From Saccharum officinarum (lineage: Eukaryota > Streptophyta > Magnoliopsida > Poales > Poaceae), in assembly GCA_020631735.1 (NCBI GenBank), contig CM036170.1:66975737-67039736 (forward strand): a stretch of 64,000 bases of DNA. Direction: 5' to 3'. Under the pieces are notes generated by a model that ran no database searches, was not told the DNA's origin, and saw nothing but the letters and a program-made list of their open reading frames with translations. Position numbers and translations under genes: made by a program. Position 1 is the first letter of the stretch, and each line of letters begins with the position of its first letter. Shown here piece by piece: positions 34,910 through 47,000 of this stretch.

Positions 34910-36770
34910 GTGGACTATATAGCCCCAACCGTCCACGCTTTTCTTCCCCGGCCTCGGCTCGTTCCTCCGCCGACGCTACTTCTTCCTCAGCCGACCGACG
35001 GGGAGCGGATGAAGGCCACCCGTGCGCGCGTTGGGCACGGGCGCTCCGGGCCAAGAGCGCGCCCGGCGGCGGCAGGGACCGTTTCGTGCTAAGCGTGGGC
35101 GACAACGAGGAGGTCAGCGACGACGCTTGTTCCTGCCGCCGCCGTTGGTTCCTTCTCCGTCCAGATCGAACTTCAATCGGCCTCGTCTTCACGAATCGGG
35201 TTCTAGCTTCTTCTTCCTCCTCATGCTCGGCGTGCAGATGGTGGCGGGCCGCACAGATGGCTGCGGCGGCGCCGGCGTGAGCGGCGCGGATGGCTGCGGC
35301 GGCCTCGTGAGCGGCGCGGATGGCCGAGCAGGCGGGCTTGCAGGTGGCGCGGATGGCTGGGGCGGCAGTCTCGACAGCCGCGATGGAGAAAGATCAGAGT
35401 TATGGGTGGCTTTTGCTATGGACTGCTCTATTGTTTCTTTGCTGTGTTTCAGCCGGTCTCTGAGGAATAGTTTAATCCCTATGGACTGCTTTTGGAGCAC
35501 AATGGGCTGCTGTTTTCGCACGTACGCGTAACATTGCTTCATGGTCAGAAGTCTTTTTTTTTGCGACTTCTTCATGGTCAGAAGTCAGAGCATGTCCACA
35601 TCTCAATTCAAGACAGAAAAATCAGTCGTGAAGATTACAATGTCTGGCACGCTCATTCACTATGAAACCACATGTAAGGCAAGTAGTTCACAGAGGGATC
35701 AGCAGCTTCAGGGAAGACTTGACGGAACTCCAACAATACATAGTTGTCAGAAGCTCAGCCAGGCGTCCCGCTCCGGCGTTTCCCCACCTCCGTTGCCCTC
35801 AACTCTTCTTCTTCCGGCGCTTCTCCTGCAGTCCTGCGTGCTGCTCGCCGCCTTGCCGCAGCCGTCAACCAGCCCGAACAGCAGCCTGCCTTGAGCCCTG
35901 CAGTAGGCGACGCAGGCAACCCCTTGCTCCTTTCCCACTTCTTTCCCCCAATTCGCCAAGGTGAATTGGAAATGTTCACTTCTCGTGTTATGAAATCTCG
36001 CCAAGCGGATTGATTTATTCTTAGAATTTCAGCAGTCGATGTCCTGTTAATTCTTGGTGAATTTCTTGCAGTTTTGGGCGGTGGGAGGCATGCATAATGG
36101 AATGTACTTTTCAGGCGTTCCTTTGTGAGAGCGTGGTGGGATCGGAGGGAGCAGAGTCATTAAATCAATTGTTTATGCTAAGACTCTTCTTTCCAAAGGT
36201 ATCTTCTGCCTACCAACTACTTCATGACTTCTGCTGGGAGATTTAAACTTTGTTACCACCAATGATTTTTTGTCAAACCATTTGAATTGTATCATGCCAC
36301 TATCATGATGATCTCTGTCTCTGCTGGACCTGGCTTTGCAGATTCTTTTTGCCATCTCATTGTGTTTTCATGGCCATAGACGTTTTTGCAAAGTACTCCT
36401 ACATAATCTTTTTTTACACATATCGTACTTGTTATTTGTCCTCCATTTTGAGAGCACGTAACTACTGCAAAATTACCCTCTTTTTAAGTCTTGTACAACT
36501 CATTATCTAAAAAAAAGTCTTGTACAACTATCTCGTTGGTGCTAATAGACTGTCACAGACAGTTCTAGCTTCAAACTCCATCAGTTACAAATTTTTGTAC
36601 ATGGTTCAAAAAACCGTTTGTGGTAACACTGACCCTTGATCTGTCATGATGGCTCCAAATCTATTTTTATGACAGTTCTGAACCATCACTGATGATTGCT
36701 TCCGACAAATTGGAGACTGCTTTGTACCTCTTCTTTTTGACAAAATAGAACTATTCATGATCTAAACTGC
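34910..36770. other. intergenic sequence upstream of the WAK gene
   Basis: About 34920-35400 is GC-rich with short GGCGCGGATGGCTGCGGCG-type repeats and several overlapping frames (up to 169 codons) that match nothing I know. 35500-35690 is near-duplicated at 40380-40510. 35740-35960 holds more anonymous GC-rich frames. 36530-36720 has CTGTCACAGACAG and GACAGTTCTGAACCATCAC motifs that may be CACTA-like subterminal repeats. No supported gene. Confidence 0.4.
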
Positions 36771-36777
36771 CATATAT

Positions 36778-36784
36778 TATAAAA
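36778..36784 (+). promoter_or_regulatory. TATA box candidate of the WAK gene
   Basis: TATAAAA inside an AT-rich block about 210 bp before the ATG. No other TATA-like site is closer. Confidence 0.45.
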
Positions 36785-36991
36785 TAAGGGAACAAATAGT
36801 GGGAGTTCTTTAACAAAAGATAATAGTTCAGTCATTGTCCATAAAAAAAACAAGAAGAAGAAATCCTCTTCTACGCTACACGTTGATGTGACCTGATTAT
36901 CCCTTTATCAGGAGTAATGAGGTGATGATTCCTTGAAGAATTCAGTAAGCCACTGAATCGCAATTGGTTCGTCAGAAAAAGCAACAAAGTA

Positions 36992-39567
36992 ATGCCGACA
37001 ATGTTAATCTTGCATCCATACTTACTGCTACTGCTAATGGCATTAACAGCTTTCAGTTCTACTCCTGAGGCTGAGAGCACCTCTGGATGCCCAGACAGCT
37101 GTGGAGGCATAGCCATCCAATATCCATTCGGCATTGGTGCGGGCTGCTTCCGTAAGGGCTTCGAGCTCATCTGTAACCGCAGTCTGGACAGGCCGGTGCT
37201 TGCTGGCACCACGAAACCTGTTCCACTGAACCACCTCTCCATCAGGACGGCAGAGGCCCGTGTGATGCTGCCTGTCGCGTGGCAGTGCTTCAACTCTTCG
37301 GACTTGGTGTATGCCTGGAGCGACGGCGATGTGCAGTTCAACCGTGAAGAGGTGTACCGTATCTCCAACGCCAGCAACCAGCTTGTTGTTGTAGGCTGCA
37401 ACACCCTGGGTTACACCCAGAGCCAGCGGAGTGAGGGCAATGACTACGACTATGGATACTACACTGGCTGCATGTCTTACTGCAACAACTCAAAAAGCGC
37501 GATGAATGGCGCCTGTGCTGGCGTCGGCTGTTGTCGTCTCGACATCCCACCGGGCCTCACCGACAACAGGATGAACTTCGAGGAGTACACCCACAAAAAA
37601 AGGCTGGGCTTCAGCCCCTGCGACTATGCCTTCCTGGTGGACAGGGACAACTACACGTTCCACACAGCTGACCTGAAGATGGAAACCAACACCATGATGC
37701 CTGTGTGGCTGGATTGGGCCATCCGTGACAACATGACGTGTGACGACGCAAAGAGGGCAGAGAGCTATGCTTGTGTGAGCGCCGACAGTGAGTGTCGTGA
37801 CTCCTCCAATGGGTTTGGGTATGTCTGCAACTGCAGCATGGGCTACGAAGGCAACCCCTATATTGCAAACGGTTGCACCGGTAAGTGTGTTCACGCACGC
37901 TTCTTCTCTTTTACTTGATCGGTCAGAGGGTTGCAGTGTTTAATTTTGGAGGACAAATTCTTGTATTGTTTTCGAATTCCAATATCAAGTTGCAACTTTA
38001 ATTTGTCCGGAATAAATTGTTTCTTATTTTATTCATATTTTCCATATCATTTTATTTGGTCATAATAGTCCAGTATATAGCACGCACTTATATACATGAA
38101 AACATATGTTGCAATTCAAGTTGGCTTTCCATATGGATACTTTTCCATTGTTCTAATAAACGAAGTTGGTAAACAATGCATGCAGATATCAATGAGTGTG
38201 AAAGTCATCAAGAGTATCCATGCAGAGGTGTTTGCCGGAATAAACTGGGTTCCTACGAATGCAAATGCCCCAGTGGTTCCCACAGTGCTGATCCATTTCA
38301 TGATCCTTGCAACCCCAATTTTCCGCTTGCAGCAAAAATCACCATCGGTACATATGATCCATATTTCATCTCCCGATGGTGGTCCACTCTTTATGTGTAT
38401 ATAAATTCTTGATATATATGAATACTGAATACTCTTTTACATCATTGTTCCAACAGATAGCATGGTATTTTAGGCACGTAATGCTTTATTTAGAAATTCG
38501 GATAATAACAGTACATGCACTGCACAAATTACAATTGTTTAGAAGATTTTATTGGCTTTTACAGGCCTGGTTTCTTTGTTGTTTATGTAGGTGCAATAGG
38601 TGGATTTTTTATCATAGCAGTTGCAGTGTTTGCCAGTCTTCTTGCCAAAGAGAAAAGAAAGATGAAAGATTATTTTAGAAAGAATGGGGGTCCTATAATA
38701 GAAGAAGTTAACAAGATTAAGCTGTTCAAGAAGAAGGAGCTGGAGCAAACACTTAAAAGTAGTAATCGTATTGGACAAGGTGGCTTCGGTGAGGTTTACA
38801 AGGGATATCTTAGAGATGAAACTCAGCCAGTAGCTGTCAAGAAGCCCAAGATTGATGTTAAATTAGCAGGCCAATTTGCAAACGAAGTTATTATTCAATC
38901 TCGAGTCTTGCACAAGAACATTGTTAAGCTCATAGGGTGTTGCCTAGAAGTTGATGTTCCAATTTTGGTTTATGAGTATGTGCCCAATGGTAGCCTCGAC
39001 AGAATTCTGCATGACAGCAACAGGGTGCCTCTCAACTTGGATCTACGTCTACAAATTGCTGCACAATCGGCAAAGGGTCTAGCCTACATGCATTCAGAAA
39101 TCACTACACCAATTCTTCATGGCGATGTTAAACCAGCTAATATACTTTTAGATGAGGACTTTGTACCAAAGATCTCCGACTTCGGTACATCTAGGATGAT
39201 TACCGTTGACGAAAATTACGCCAGCACTATCATTGGTAACTGGGGCTACATGGATCCAGAATATGTGCTGACAGGCCTATACACGAGTAAAAGTGACGTC
39301 TACAGTTTCGGAGTTGTGCTCTTAGAGCTCTTTACTAGGAAGAAGGCCTTAGATCCTGATAACAACAGCATACTGGGGAGTTCCCTTGATACTTACACAA
39401 AGAAGAAGAGAGTGATTGAGCTTGTTGACCCAGAAATAGCAGCGATTGGAAACACTGGGGTTTTTCATAGTTTGGCAGAAATTATTGTTCAAAGTCTTAG
39501 TACTGATATTGATCAAAGGCCTGAGATGGCAGATTTAGCAGAGCGTCTTCAGTACCTGCTGAAGTGA
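36992..39567 (+). CDS. wall-associated receptor-like kinase (WAK)
   Basis: A plasma-membrane receptor kinase expected to bind cell-wall pectin and signal inwards. Exons are 36992-37880, 38186-38347 and 38591-39567; together 675 aa, in frame. Order: signal peptide (about 1-28, Leu-rich); Cys-rich GUB_WAK pectin-binding domain (from C33, with GGIAIQYPFGIGAGC); an EGF-like CNCSMGYEGNPY; a calcium-binding EGF beginning DINECE at 297; a transmembrane segment at about 351-369; and a kinase domain. The kinase has the glycine loop GQGGFG (412-417), Lys434, Glu449, HGDVKPAN with Asp529, and DFG (547-549). Gly528 replaces the Arg of HRD, making it a non-RD kinase, as in many monocot WAKs. The intron splitting the EGF exons is the usual WAK layout. 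No inactivating change is seen; ligand and function are inferred. Confidence 0.93.
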
Positions 39568-39949
39568 TCTCAGGGCAGATAAATTGAAACGCGATTTGCT
39601 GGTTACTTGATGCAATTTGTAGTTTAAAATCTTTCGGTTAGAACAAGAAATTGATGCTTGGCTAAAATAGGGCCAAATAGGTTCTATTGATCTGAAGAAA
39701 ATGTGAGCACGTGTGCATGTTATAACTTGTCAGGTGCCGTCTGTTCAAGAAAAAAGCATGTCAAGTGCCATGTTTAGTGTTGTAGCTTGTAATTGTAAGT
39801 GCCATGTATATAAAAGTTCATTTCTTTGTTTGCGACAATTGTTATATTCTTCGCTACTTTTATCATACACAATAGACCCCTATGCTATTTTTTCCTTCAA
39901 ATTGCATTATCCTATCCAAGGCTCCATGCCTCCATGCCCATTAGGCCGC
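39568..39949 (+). other. WAK 3' UTR and spacer
   Basis: AT-rich sequence after the TGA at 39565-39567. No coding feature is seen. Short frames here are chance. Confidence 0.4.
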
Positions 39950-40190
39950 GCCTTCCTTTCTGATTAGGCCATAGCAATAAAAAATCTAAATGACATTTTG
40001 ATTATTATGCAGAAAACTAAGTGTTCATCGTTACATTATCAAGAGATGAAGTGAAGAAACGAAAAAACCGTGCCTTCCTTTCTGATTGAGCCAGTGCAAT
40101 AAAAATCTAAATGACTTTTTTTTATTATTATGAAGAAAACTAAGTGTTCATCGTCACATTATCAAGAGATGAAGTGAAGAAACGGAAAAA
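39950..40190. repeat. 122-bp direct tandem duplication
   Basis: GCCTTCCTTTCTGATT at 39950 and 40072 starts two adjacent copies that share AATCTAAATGAC and AAGAGATGAAGTGAAGAAAC. Few differences separate them, mostly in A/T runs. Confidence 0.85.
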
Positions 40191-40239
40191 AAAAATTGTA
40201 CTTTGGAGTATCAGGATGCAATCATTGGTTTAAGTAGTA

Positions 40240-40530
40240 TCAGGATGCAACGGCGTTTTGTATGCACTGTTTTTGTTTTTTTTTTGCGGTCGAAATACTT
40301 TACGCTACAGTTTTCCTATGCACTATTTTAGTTATTTTTGCGGTCCATATATACTCCAACAGTCACGTTGCGCTACTGTTTTTCCACGCACGCATAGCAT
40401 CCTCATCGTCAGAAGTCAGCATGTCCCCATCTCAATTAAAGACGGAATCAGTCGTGAAGATTACAATGTCTGGCACGTCCATTCACTTTGAAAACCACAT
40501 GTATGGCATACGGAATTTGGTGTGGTAAAC
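40240..40530. repeat. duplicated tRNA-Asp 3' flank and 35.5-kb segment
   Basis: GCAACGGCGTTTT at 40246 repeats the last bases of the tRNA-Asp gene and its terminator. TTTTTGCGGTCGA(A/T)ATACT and TCCAACAGTCACGTT then match the sequence right after the tRNA (32795-32830). Positions 40380-40510 match 35510-35680 (GTCAGAAGTCAG, GTCGTGAAGATTACAATGTC). It looks like a copy of the tRNA downstream region as it was before the Harbinger insertion. Confidence 0.7.
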
Positions 40531-41059
40531 AATCCCTCAATTCCTGGAAAGAGACGATTCATCAGGAAAACCCTGTGCAGAACAGGCATTTCTTCAGCAT
40601 TTCCAGTAAAAACTAACGAACAATGGTAAGTAAAACCTGCGAGAATCTCGGATGCAGTTCATAGCTCTGGTTATGAAGTTATCCAAACGCCGCATAGTTT
40701 ATGCTTCGCTCGCGCAGTCGCGCTGTACAATTCGTAGCAGAACACTGAACCATCCCCGTACGCCTCAATCTGATGAGTGATGATGACCCTCCAGGCTAGC
40801 GAGGACAGGTCGCCGTGGACGGCACGCGAGCTCCCGGGAGGTTTGAAACGCTTCCGGATGACGTGTGTCAGGATTCTCGTGGATAAAATCTGATAAGAAT
40901 CGAGCGATAGCTGATAATCTGGAAGGGGAAGGCGAGTGAGAGTGAGAGTGAGAGCGAGAGAGAATCCTCGTGGCGGCGGCCGCGGCGAGGGCGCTGTCGT
41001 GTGCGGGCGCGGCCACGGCCGCGGGAGGGAAGCGGTGCAGGAGGGACTTCGTGCTCGAG
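40531..41059 (+). other. sphingosine kinase upstream region
   Basis: No other gene seen. GAGTGAGAGTGAGAGCGAGA simple sequence at 40934-40963 runs straight into reading frame homologous to the kinase N-terminal region (see 41060). No clear TATA box. Confidence 0.4.
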
Positions 41060-44000
41060 ATGGCGGACGGCGAGGGCGCCGCCGTGGCGTGGGGCGAGAA
41101 GCTCACACGCTGCCTCGACTCCTTCGGTACGCGTGCTTTCACTGCTCATCAGGCAGAGGCTACATGGAAGCTAGTCCCCTGTTTTAATTTGCACTGTACC
41201 AGCTTTCAGTCTAATTAATGATGAAAGATCAGCACCAGCTAATGAGCTAATCACGTCTGTGATGAAATTTCACGCACAGGCCGGCCCAAGAGATTGTTCG
41301 TCTTCGTCAACCCCTTCGGCGGCAAGAAATGCGCCAGGAAGATCTACGACACGGAAATCAAGCCTCTGTTTGAAGCTGCGGGTGTGAGCGTCACAGTGCA
41401 AGGTTCAGCATGTAAACAAATGTGGATGCTTTCCCACGAAATTTTACCAAGTAGTAGTAGTATAATGTTTCCCCATGTTGTTGCGGTTATATCGATCCGT
41501 TTTGTTCGTGATCTGTTTCAGAGACCGAGTACCAGGGGCATGCCCGGGAGGTGGCGTCTTCCCTCGACCTCGCAGACTACGACGGCGTTGTCTGCGTTAG
41601 CGGCGACGGCGTCCTCGTGGAGGTTAGCGATACATCACGCAGCCTGATATCTGAATTTTTTAACAAGTAGGTAACGTGTGTTCACGGCTGGCATGACAGG
41701 CCTTCAATGTAAGCGCTGACTTGAGTTTTGGTCATCCGTACTAGCTAATGCAAGTTGACTTCGTTCTGTTAATTAATCGGTTAACCCATTGATAAATATC
41801 AAACTTCACTGAGCTCATCTGGAGTGGAGCTGTTTAAGCAAAATCAAAAATCGTGCGAATTCGTTGTTAGCTGTTCCTAGGCCAACGTTGTTTGCACTTG
41901 ACGTGATACCCATTCCTCGTCCTTACATTACAATTTACAAGTGCCTTCCAAAATCGTGCTTATTTGGTTGCGGCTTTTTCTAGTATTAGCTGCAGTAGAT
42001 AGTAGCTTCCTTCTCGCAGCCACAGCCTACCGCTGCAGCCGAAAAAGTTGTAGCGAGCAGGCTGAGGCCCTGTTTAGTTTCTACCCAAAAACTTTTCACT
42101 CTGTCACGTCGAATGTTTGGACACATGCATGAAGCATTAAATGTAGATAAAAAAACTAATTGCACAGTTTGCATGGAAACTGCGAGGCGAATCTTTTAAG
42201 CCTAATTAGTCCATGATTAGCTATAATTGCTACAATAACACACATGTGCTAATGATGGATTATTATCTGAAAACGTACTGTTGCTGAGAGAGAGAGGGAG
42301 GGAGAATGCGTGCTACTCTCGTACCGTACTGTCTCTCAGTTCGAAAAACTTCGAATTATTTTTTTTCAAATCAGGTTCATTTTTGTTTCTCACGCTGTGA
42401 TTTCTGACGTACTTAGGTAGTGAATGGAATTCTTCAACGGACAGATTGGGAGGAGGCAATAAAAGTACCTATCGGGGTAATTCCAGCAGGTACGGAAAAT
42501 CTTACACACTCTGTTCCAAATTATTCCAAATTATAAGACGCTTTACTTTTCTAGATATATACTAGTTTTTACTATGCGCTTCGATATACACTATGTCTAG
42601 GTACATAAGTAAAAGAAATGTATGTATCTAGAAAAACCAAAACGTCTTATAGTTTGGAACAGAGGGAGTACCACTTAAAACACTAGTAAGCGATCAAAAC
42701 AGGCCTGGCCTGGTCATGTGTGCAGGTACAGGAAATGGCATGGCTAAATCACTTCTGCATGCTGCCAGTGAGAAATACTCGGTTTCAAATGCTGTATTTG
42801 CCATAATCAAAGGTTACTTCTCTAATTTCTTTCCCCCTATCATGCTCAAAACTACATGACGCATGGAGATTTCCAGTGGAGAGATGGAAACATGAATTTC
42901 TTGGTGTTCAGGTCACAAGCACTCCTTAGATGTCTGTACCATTTTGCAAGGGGACACCAGATTTTTTAGTGTCTTGCTAATGACCTGGGGTACGGACTTG
43001 ATAAAACAGTCAGATTCTAATGCGACCTTTTCTTATTATTATCTGATTAACTTTAAAATGTCTTAGGTTTGGTGGCCGATATAGATATCGAGTCTGAGAA
43101 ATACAGATGGATGGGAAGTGCACGCTTCGACTTCTATGTATATGCTCATTGCTCAACCATTACGATTTCTTGATAGTTATTTATTTTTATCATCTCTGAA
43201 ATGCCTCTTAATGCATGTGGACTTACAGTAGGATCTTAGAGTGTGGTGCTTGAAAAATTTTCACGGTTACCCTTTCATCTAAATATCTACTCTTATATGC
43301 TTTTGTTTTTGTTGGTGTACCTAGGCCTTACTTCCTTCCTTTCTTTTTCTGATCTTTGTCCAACTCTTTGCTACTGGCATCATTTACACTTGTTACTAAT
43401 TATGACAAGTAATTACATGGCTTGGTCCTATAGGATCAATTCTAGCTTCAGAAAGTCACCTTGTGATCTTTCGAAAAAAAGGAAAGTCACCTTGTTATTT
43501 TGTTTCCTTTGCTGTTAGGGAAATGACGCCTAAAGTCTTAACAAAGCTTTTTGCCTTGTTTCAGGCTCTAGTGCGCATAATTAACTTGCGAAAATACTGC
43601 GGAAGTATTCAGTTCGTGCCTGCCCCAGGCTACGAATACGGAGAACCCATCAAGCAAGTCAAGAATTCCATTGTAGAGTCTCTGGAGCAAAATGGAAAAT
43701 CTCATCGGTCTTCTTATCCAGGTCCTTCAGTTGAGTTTCAAGCTTCAGATTGGAGATTTATTGATGGCCCATTTATTGCGGTTTGGGTAAACAATGTGCC
43801 ATGGGCTGCCGAGGATATCATGGCAGCTCCAGAGGCAAAGGTAACCGAATAGTTTCTTGCAATGGTAACATTTTGTCAAGCGTGTCCGTTTCCTTTCGAA
43901 TTTCGAAAACCTGGCATAGCTAGTTTATTCACTCACCAAATGAACTTCAGAAAATGTTCATACAGAACTACATTTCTCAAGATTAAAACACTTCTTTTCA

Positions 44001-47000
44001 GTTGCTATTTTTTTTATTATGACAAGGGTATTGCATTTTTTTTCTGGATGCTGGAACAGAATTCTCAGGACAAGCATTAGTTAAAAAAAAAGTTTAAATG
44101 TACGCTTAGACCATCAGAATGATGAATGATTCTGCATTGTTGGTATAGAAATTGTTATGCGTCATATATTTGAGTGTTTAGTTCCATACTTCGATTTGCT
44201 TCTGGATTTCTTTTTCTCAGTCTTAGTTATCGGACTCAAGGAAGTTGAATGTTGTAATTGTGGCACAGTTCTCAGATGGCTATATGGATGCAGTCATACT
44301 CAGACATTGTCCAAGGGCTGATCTTTTAGCTCTATTGCTGAAGATGAGCGACGGGAGTTATGTCAAATCGCCATATGTTACATACCTCAAGGTTAGTTTC
44401 TCATCCACTGACATTAGGACATTGCAACTTACAGTGAAGCTTTCCTAAGGTTAAATAAACCGTGTTAAGTTATGTTTTGATTGAGTATTCTGATGTTCAA
44501 GGAAAATAAAGCACTTCAACTTATGTCTTATTGTCAGTGCAGCATGATTAATTTATCATGATTCAGGTCTTTCATCTCTTGTCAATTTTGTTGGAGTATA
44601 TGTAAGCCCATGTGGCTAAGGCCCATGTGGCCCATGTAAGGAACCTATATAGCTACCCTTCTAGGGTTAGCCCAAATCAATAGAGTCACTATTTCTAGCA
44701 TGGTATCAGCAGCCTCTCTATCTTCTTCCTGGTAGCAGCCGCCGCCCCCCTGGTGCAGCCGCCGCCGCTGCCTTCCTGGCCGGCGGGCGCCACCATGGCT
44801 GGCCGCCGCGATCCTCCCCCTCCCCTTCCTACTTCCACTCTTTTCCCTCTCTCCCCACACCCTCCTGGGCCACGGTTGCTGGAGCTGGTGCTCCACCCGC
44901 CGCCGCAGGGCCCCAGGCACACCACCACCAGCCGCCGCTGGGACCCAGCCGCCTCACCTCCAGGCGCCGCTGGGGACCCAGCCGCCCCACCTCCAGGCGC
45001 CGCTGCTGGGGCTGTCTGCCCGGCCCACCCTACCCCTTTCCCCTGGCGCGGCCGCCTTCACCCATCCCGCCGTCGGTTTCCCTCTGGCGGGCACCCCTGT
45101 ACCCAGCGCCTCCCCCTCTGCTGCTGCCCTCACAGCCGCTCCTGCTGTTGAGGGCGCAGCCGGGGCTCGGGCTCCTCCCTCACTGCTCCGGCGGTTGGGA
45201 GACATGGGGGGCCCCTGCTGCAGCCCTTCCTGCAGGGGTGTTGAGGATGAGGGCGTTGATGCCCTGTCAGAGCGCCCCGCCGACGCCGTCCACCTTCCCG
45301 GTGCCGGGACGGACACCGGCAACCACCTTCCGCCGGTGCCCCCACTTTCCCGGCCTCGACACCGCCACTCCTCTCCCAGATCTACGCCGGCTCTCAACCC
45401 TATGATGGCCGTGACACCTCTTCTCTCGCCGCTGCTCTCGTCGCCGCGCGTGCCGCCGCCGCGGAGGGGCAGGCCCGGGTGCGGGCAGCCGCCCTCGTGT
45501 GGGAGCACGAGCGCGAAGCGGCCGACGCCTTGGCTCGTCAGATTGCCGAGGCGGAGCGGCTCCTCTCTCCCGCCTCTCCGGCTGGTGCCCACTCCTCTGC
45601 TTCGCCGGGTCGTCGTGCATCTCACACTGCTGTCCTCTGGCACGATCCGGCTGACCCGCTCGTGGCACAGCTTCACTACCAGGCCGGGGGGGTCCAGAAC
45701 ATCCGCCTCCTCGTGCCGGTCGTTCTCGAGCCGGAGTCACCCTCCTACGCTCGCTGGCGGGACCTCGTGGTTCTCACTCTTCGCCGCTACGCCCTCGACG
45801 ACCACGTCCTCCTCGACGCTTCGGCCGCTGTCCAGACCCCGTCGTGGCTCCGTCTGGATAGCATCGTCCTCTCCTGGATCCTGGGGACGATCTCCCTCGA
45901 CCTCCACGACCTCGTCCGTACCTCTCCTGACGCGCGCCGGGCTTGGCTTGCCTTGAGGGCCAGTTTCTGGGCAACGCCGAGGCCCGGGCTCTGCGCCTCG
46001 ACGCGAGTTTCCGGACTTTCGTCCAGGGGGACCTCTCCGTCGCTGAGTTCTGCCGCCGGATGAAGGGCATGGCGGACTCCCTGGGGGACCTTGGGTGGCC
46101 CGTGGAGGATCGCATCTTGGTCCTCAACGTCCTCCGGGGGCTCAGCGACCGCTACGCCCACCTCCGGACGTGGATCACTCGCCAGCGGCCCTTCCCCACC
46201 TTCCTGGAGGTCCGCGACGATCTCGTCATGGAGGAGCTCACGCAGGGCCTCCAGCCGGTCTCCACTCCTGCAGGGGCCTCGGCCTCCTCGACGGCCCTGG
46301 CTGCTACTTCTCCGCGCCCCCCTACCCCACCACGGACCACTGCACCACCACCGTCGTCTCTCCTGGGTCCTCCTCCCTCCGGGCCGAGCGGAGGCGGGGG
46401 GGGGGCCGTGGCGGTCGCCGACGCCGCGGTGGGGGTCGAGGGGGTGGCCGGAGCGGCCACACCCAGGCTCAGGCTCCCGGTGGGTTACCGGGGGGGGCAC
46501 CATGGCCCTCCTTCCAGCACCCATGGGCAGGGCGCATCTCTATGTTGATGACATTGTCCTTACCGCCTCCAGCGAGCCACTTCTTCGGCGGATCATTGCA
46601 GCTCTCCAGCAGGAGTTTGCGATGAAGGACCTGGGTGAGCTCCACCACTTCCTCGGTGTCACTGTTGAGCACCATCCTGCTGGGCTTCTTCTTCATCAGC
46701 AGCAGTACACTCGGGATATCCTGGAGCGGGCTGGGATGTCTGACTGCAAGCCCTGCTCCACTCCAGTCGACACCCAGGGCAAGCTGTCGGAGACTGAGGG
46801 ACCTCCGGTGGCCGACCCCACTGCATACAGGAGTCTTGCCGGGGCCCTTCAGTACCTCACCTTCACCAGGCCGGACATCACCTATGCAGTTCAGCAGGTC
46901 TGCCTCCACATGCATGATCCTCGGGAGCCTCACCTCACGGCTCTCAAGCGTCTCCTCCGCTACCTCCGGGGCACCCTCGACTACGGCCTCCTCCTACACC

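Noticed and set aside
35740..36013. Possible small genes in GC-rich frames upstream of WAK
   Set aside because: Overlapping frames on both strands with no domain, no supported splice sites, and repeat-like surroundings.
36871..37404. 177-codon minus-strand frame
   Set aside because: It is antisense to the first WAK exon, which has a clear signal peptide and conserved Cys pattern. It is a shadow.
40970..41218. Longer sphingosine kinase start giving AAAAARALSCAGA upstream
   Set aside because: It begins with GTG, not ATG. Nuclear plant genes rarely use it, although the codons are homologous to the family and are reported as a finding.
46091..46529. N-terminal extension of the Copia RT frame
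   Set aside because: This stretch is the wrong-frame reading of gag. Only the part after about 46530 has RT homology.
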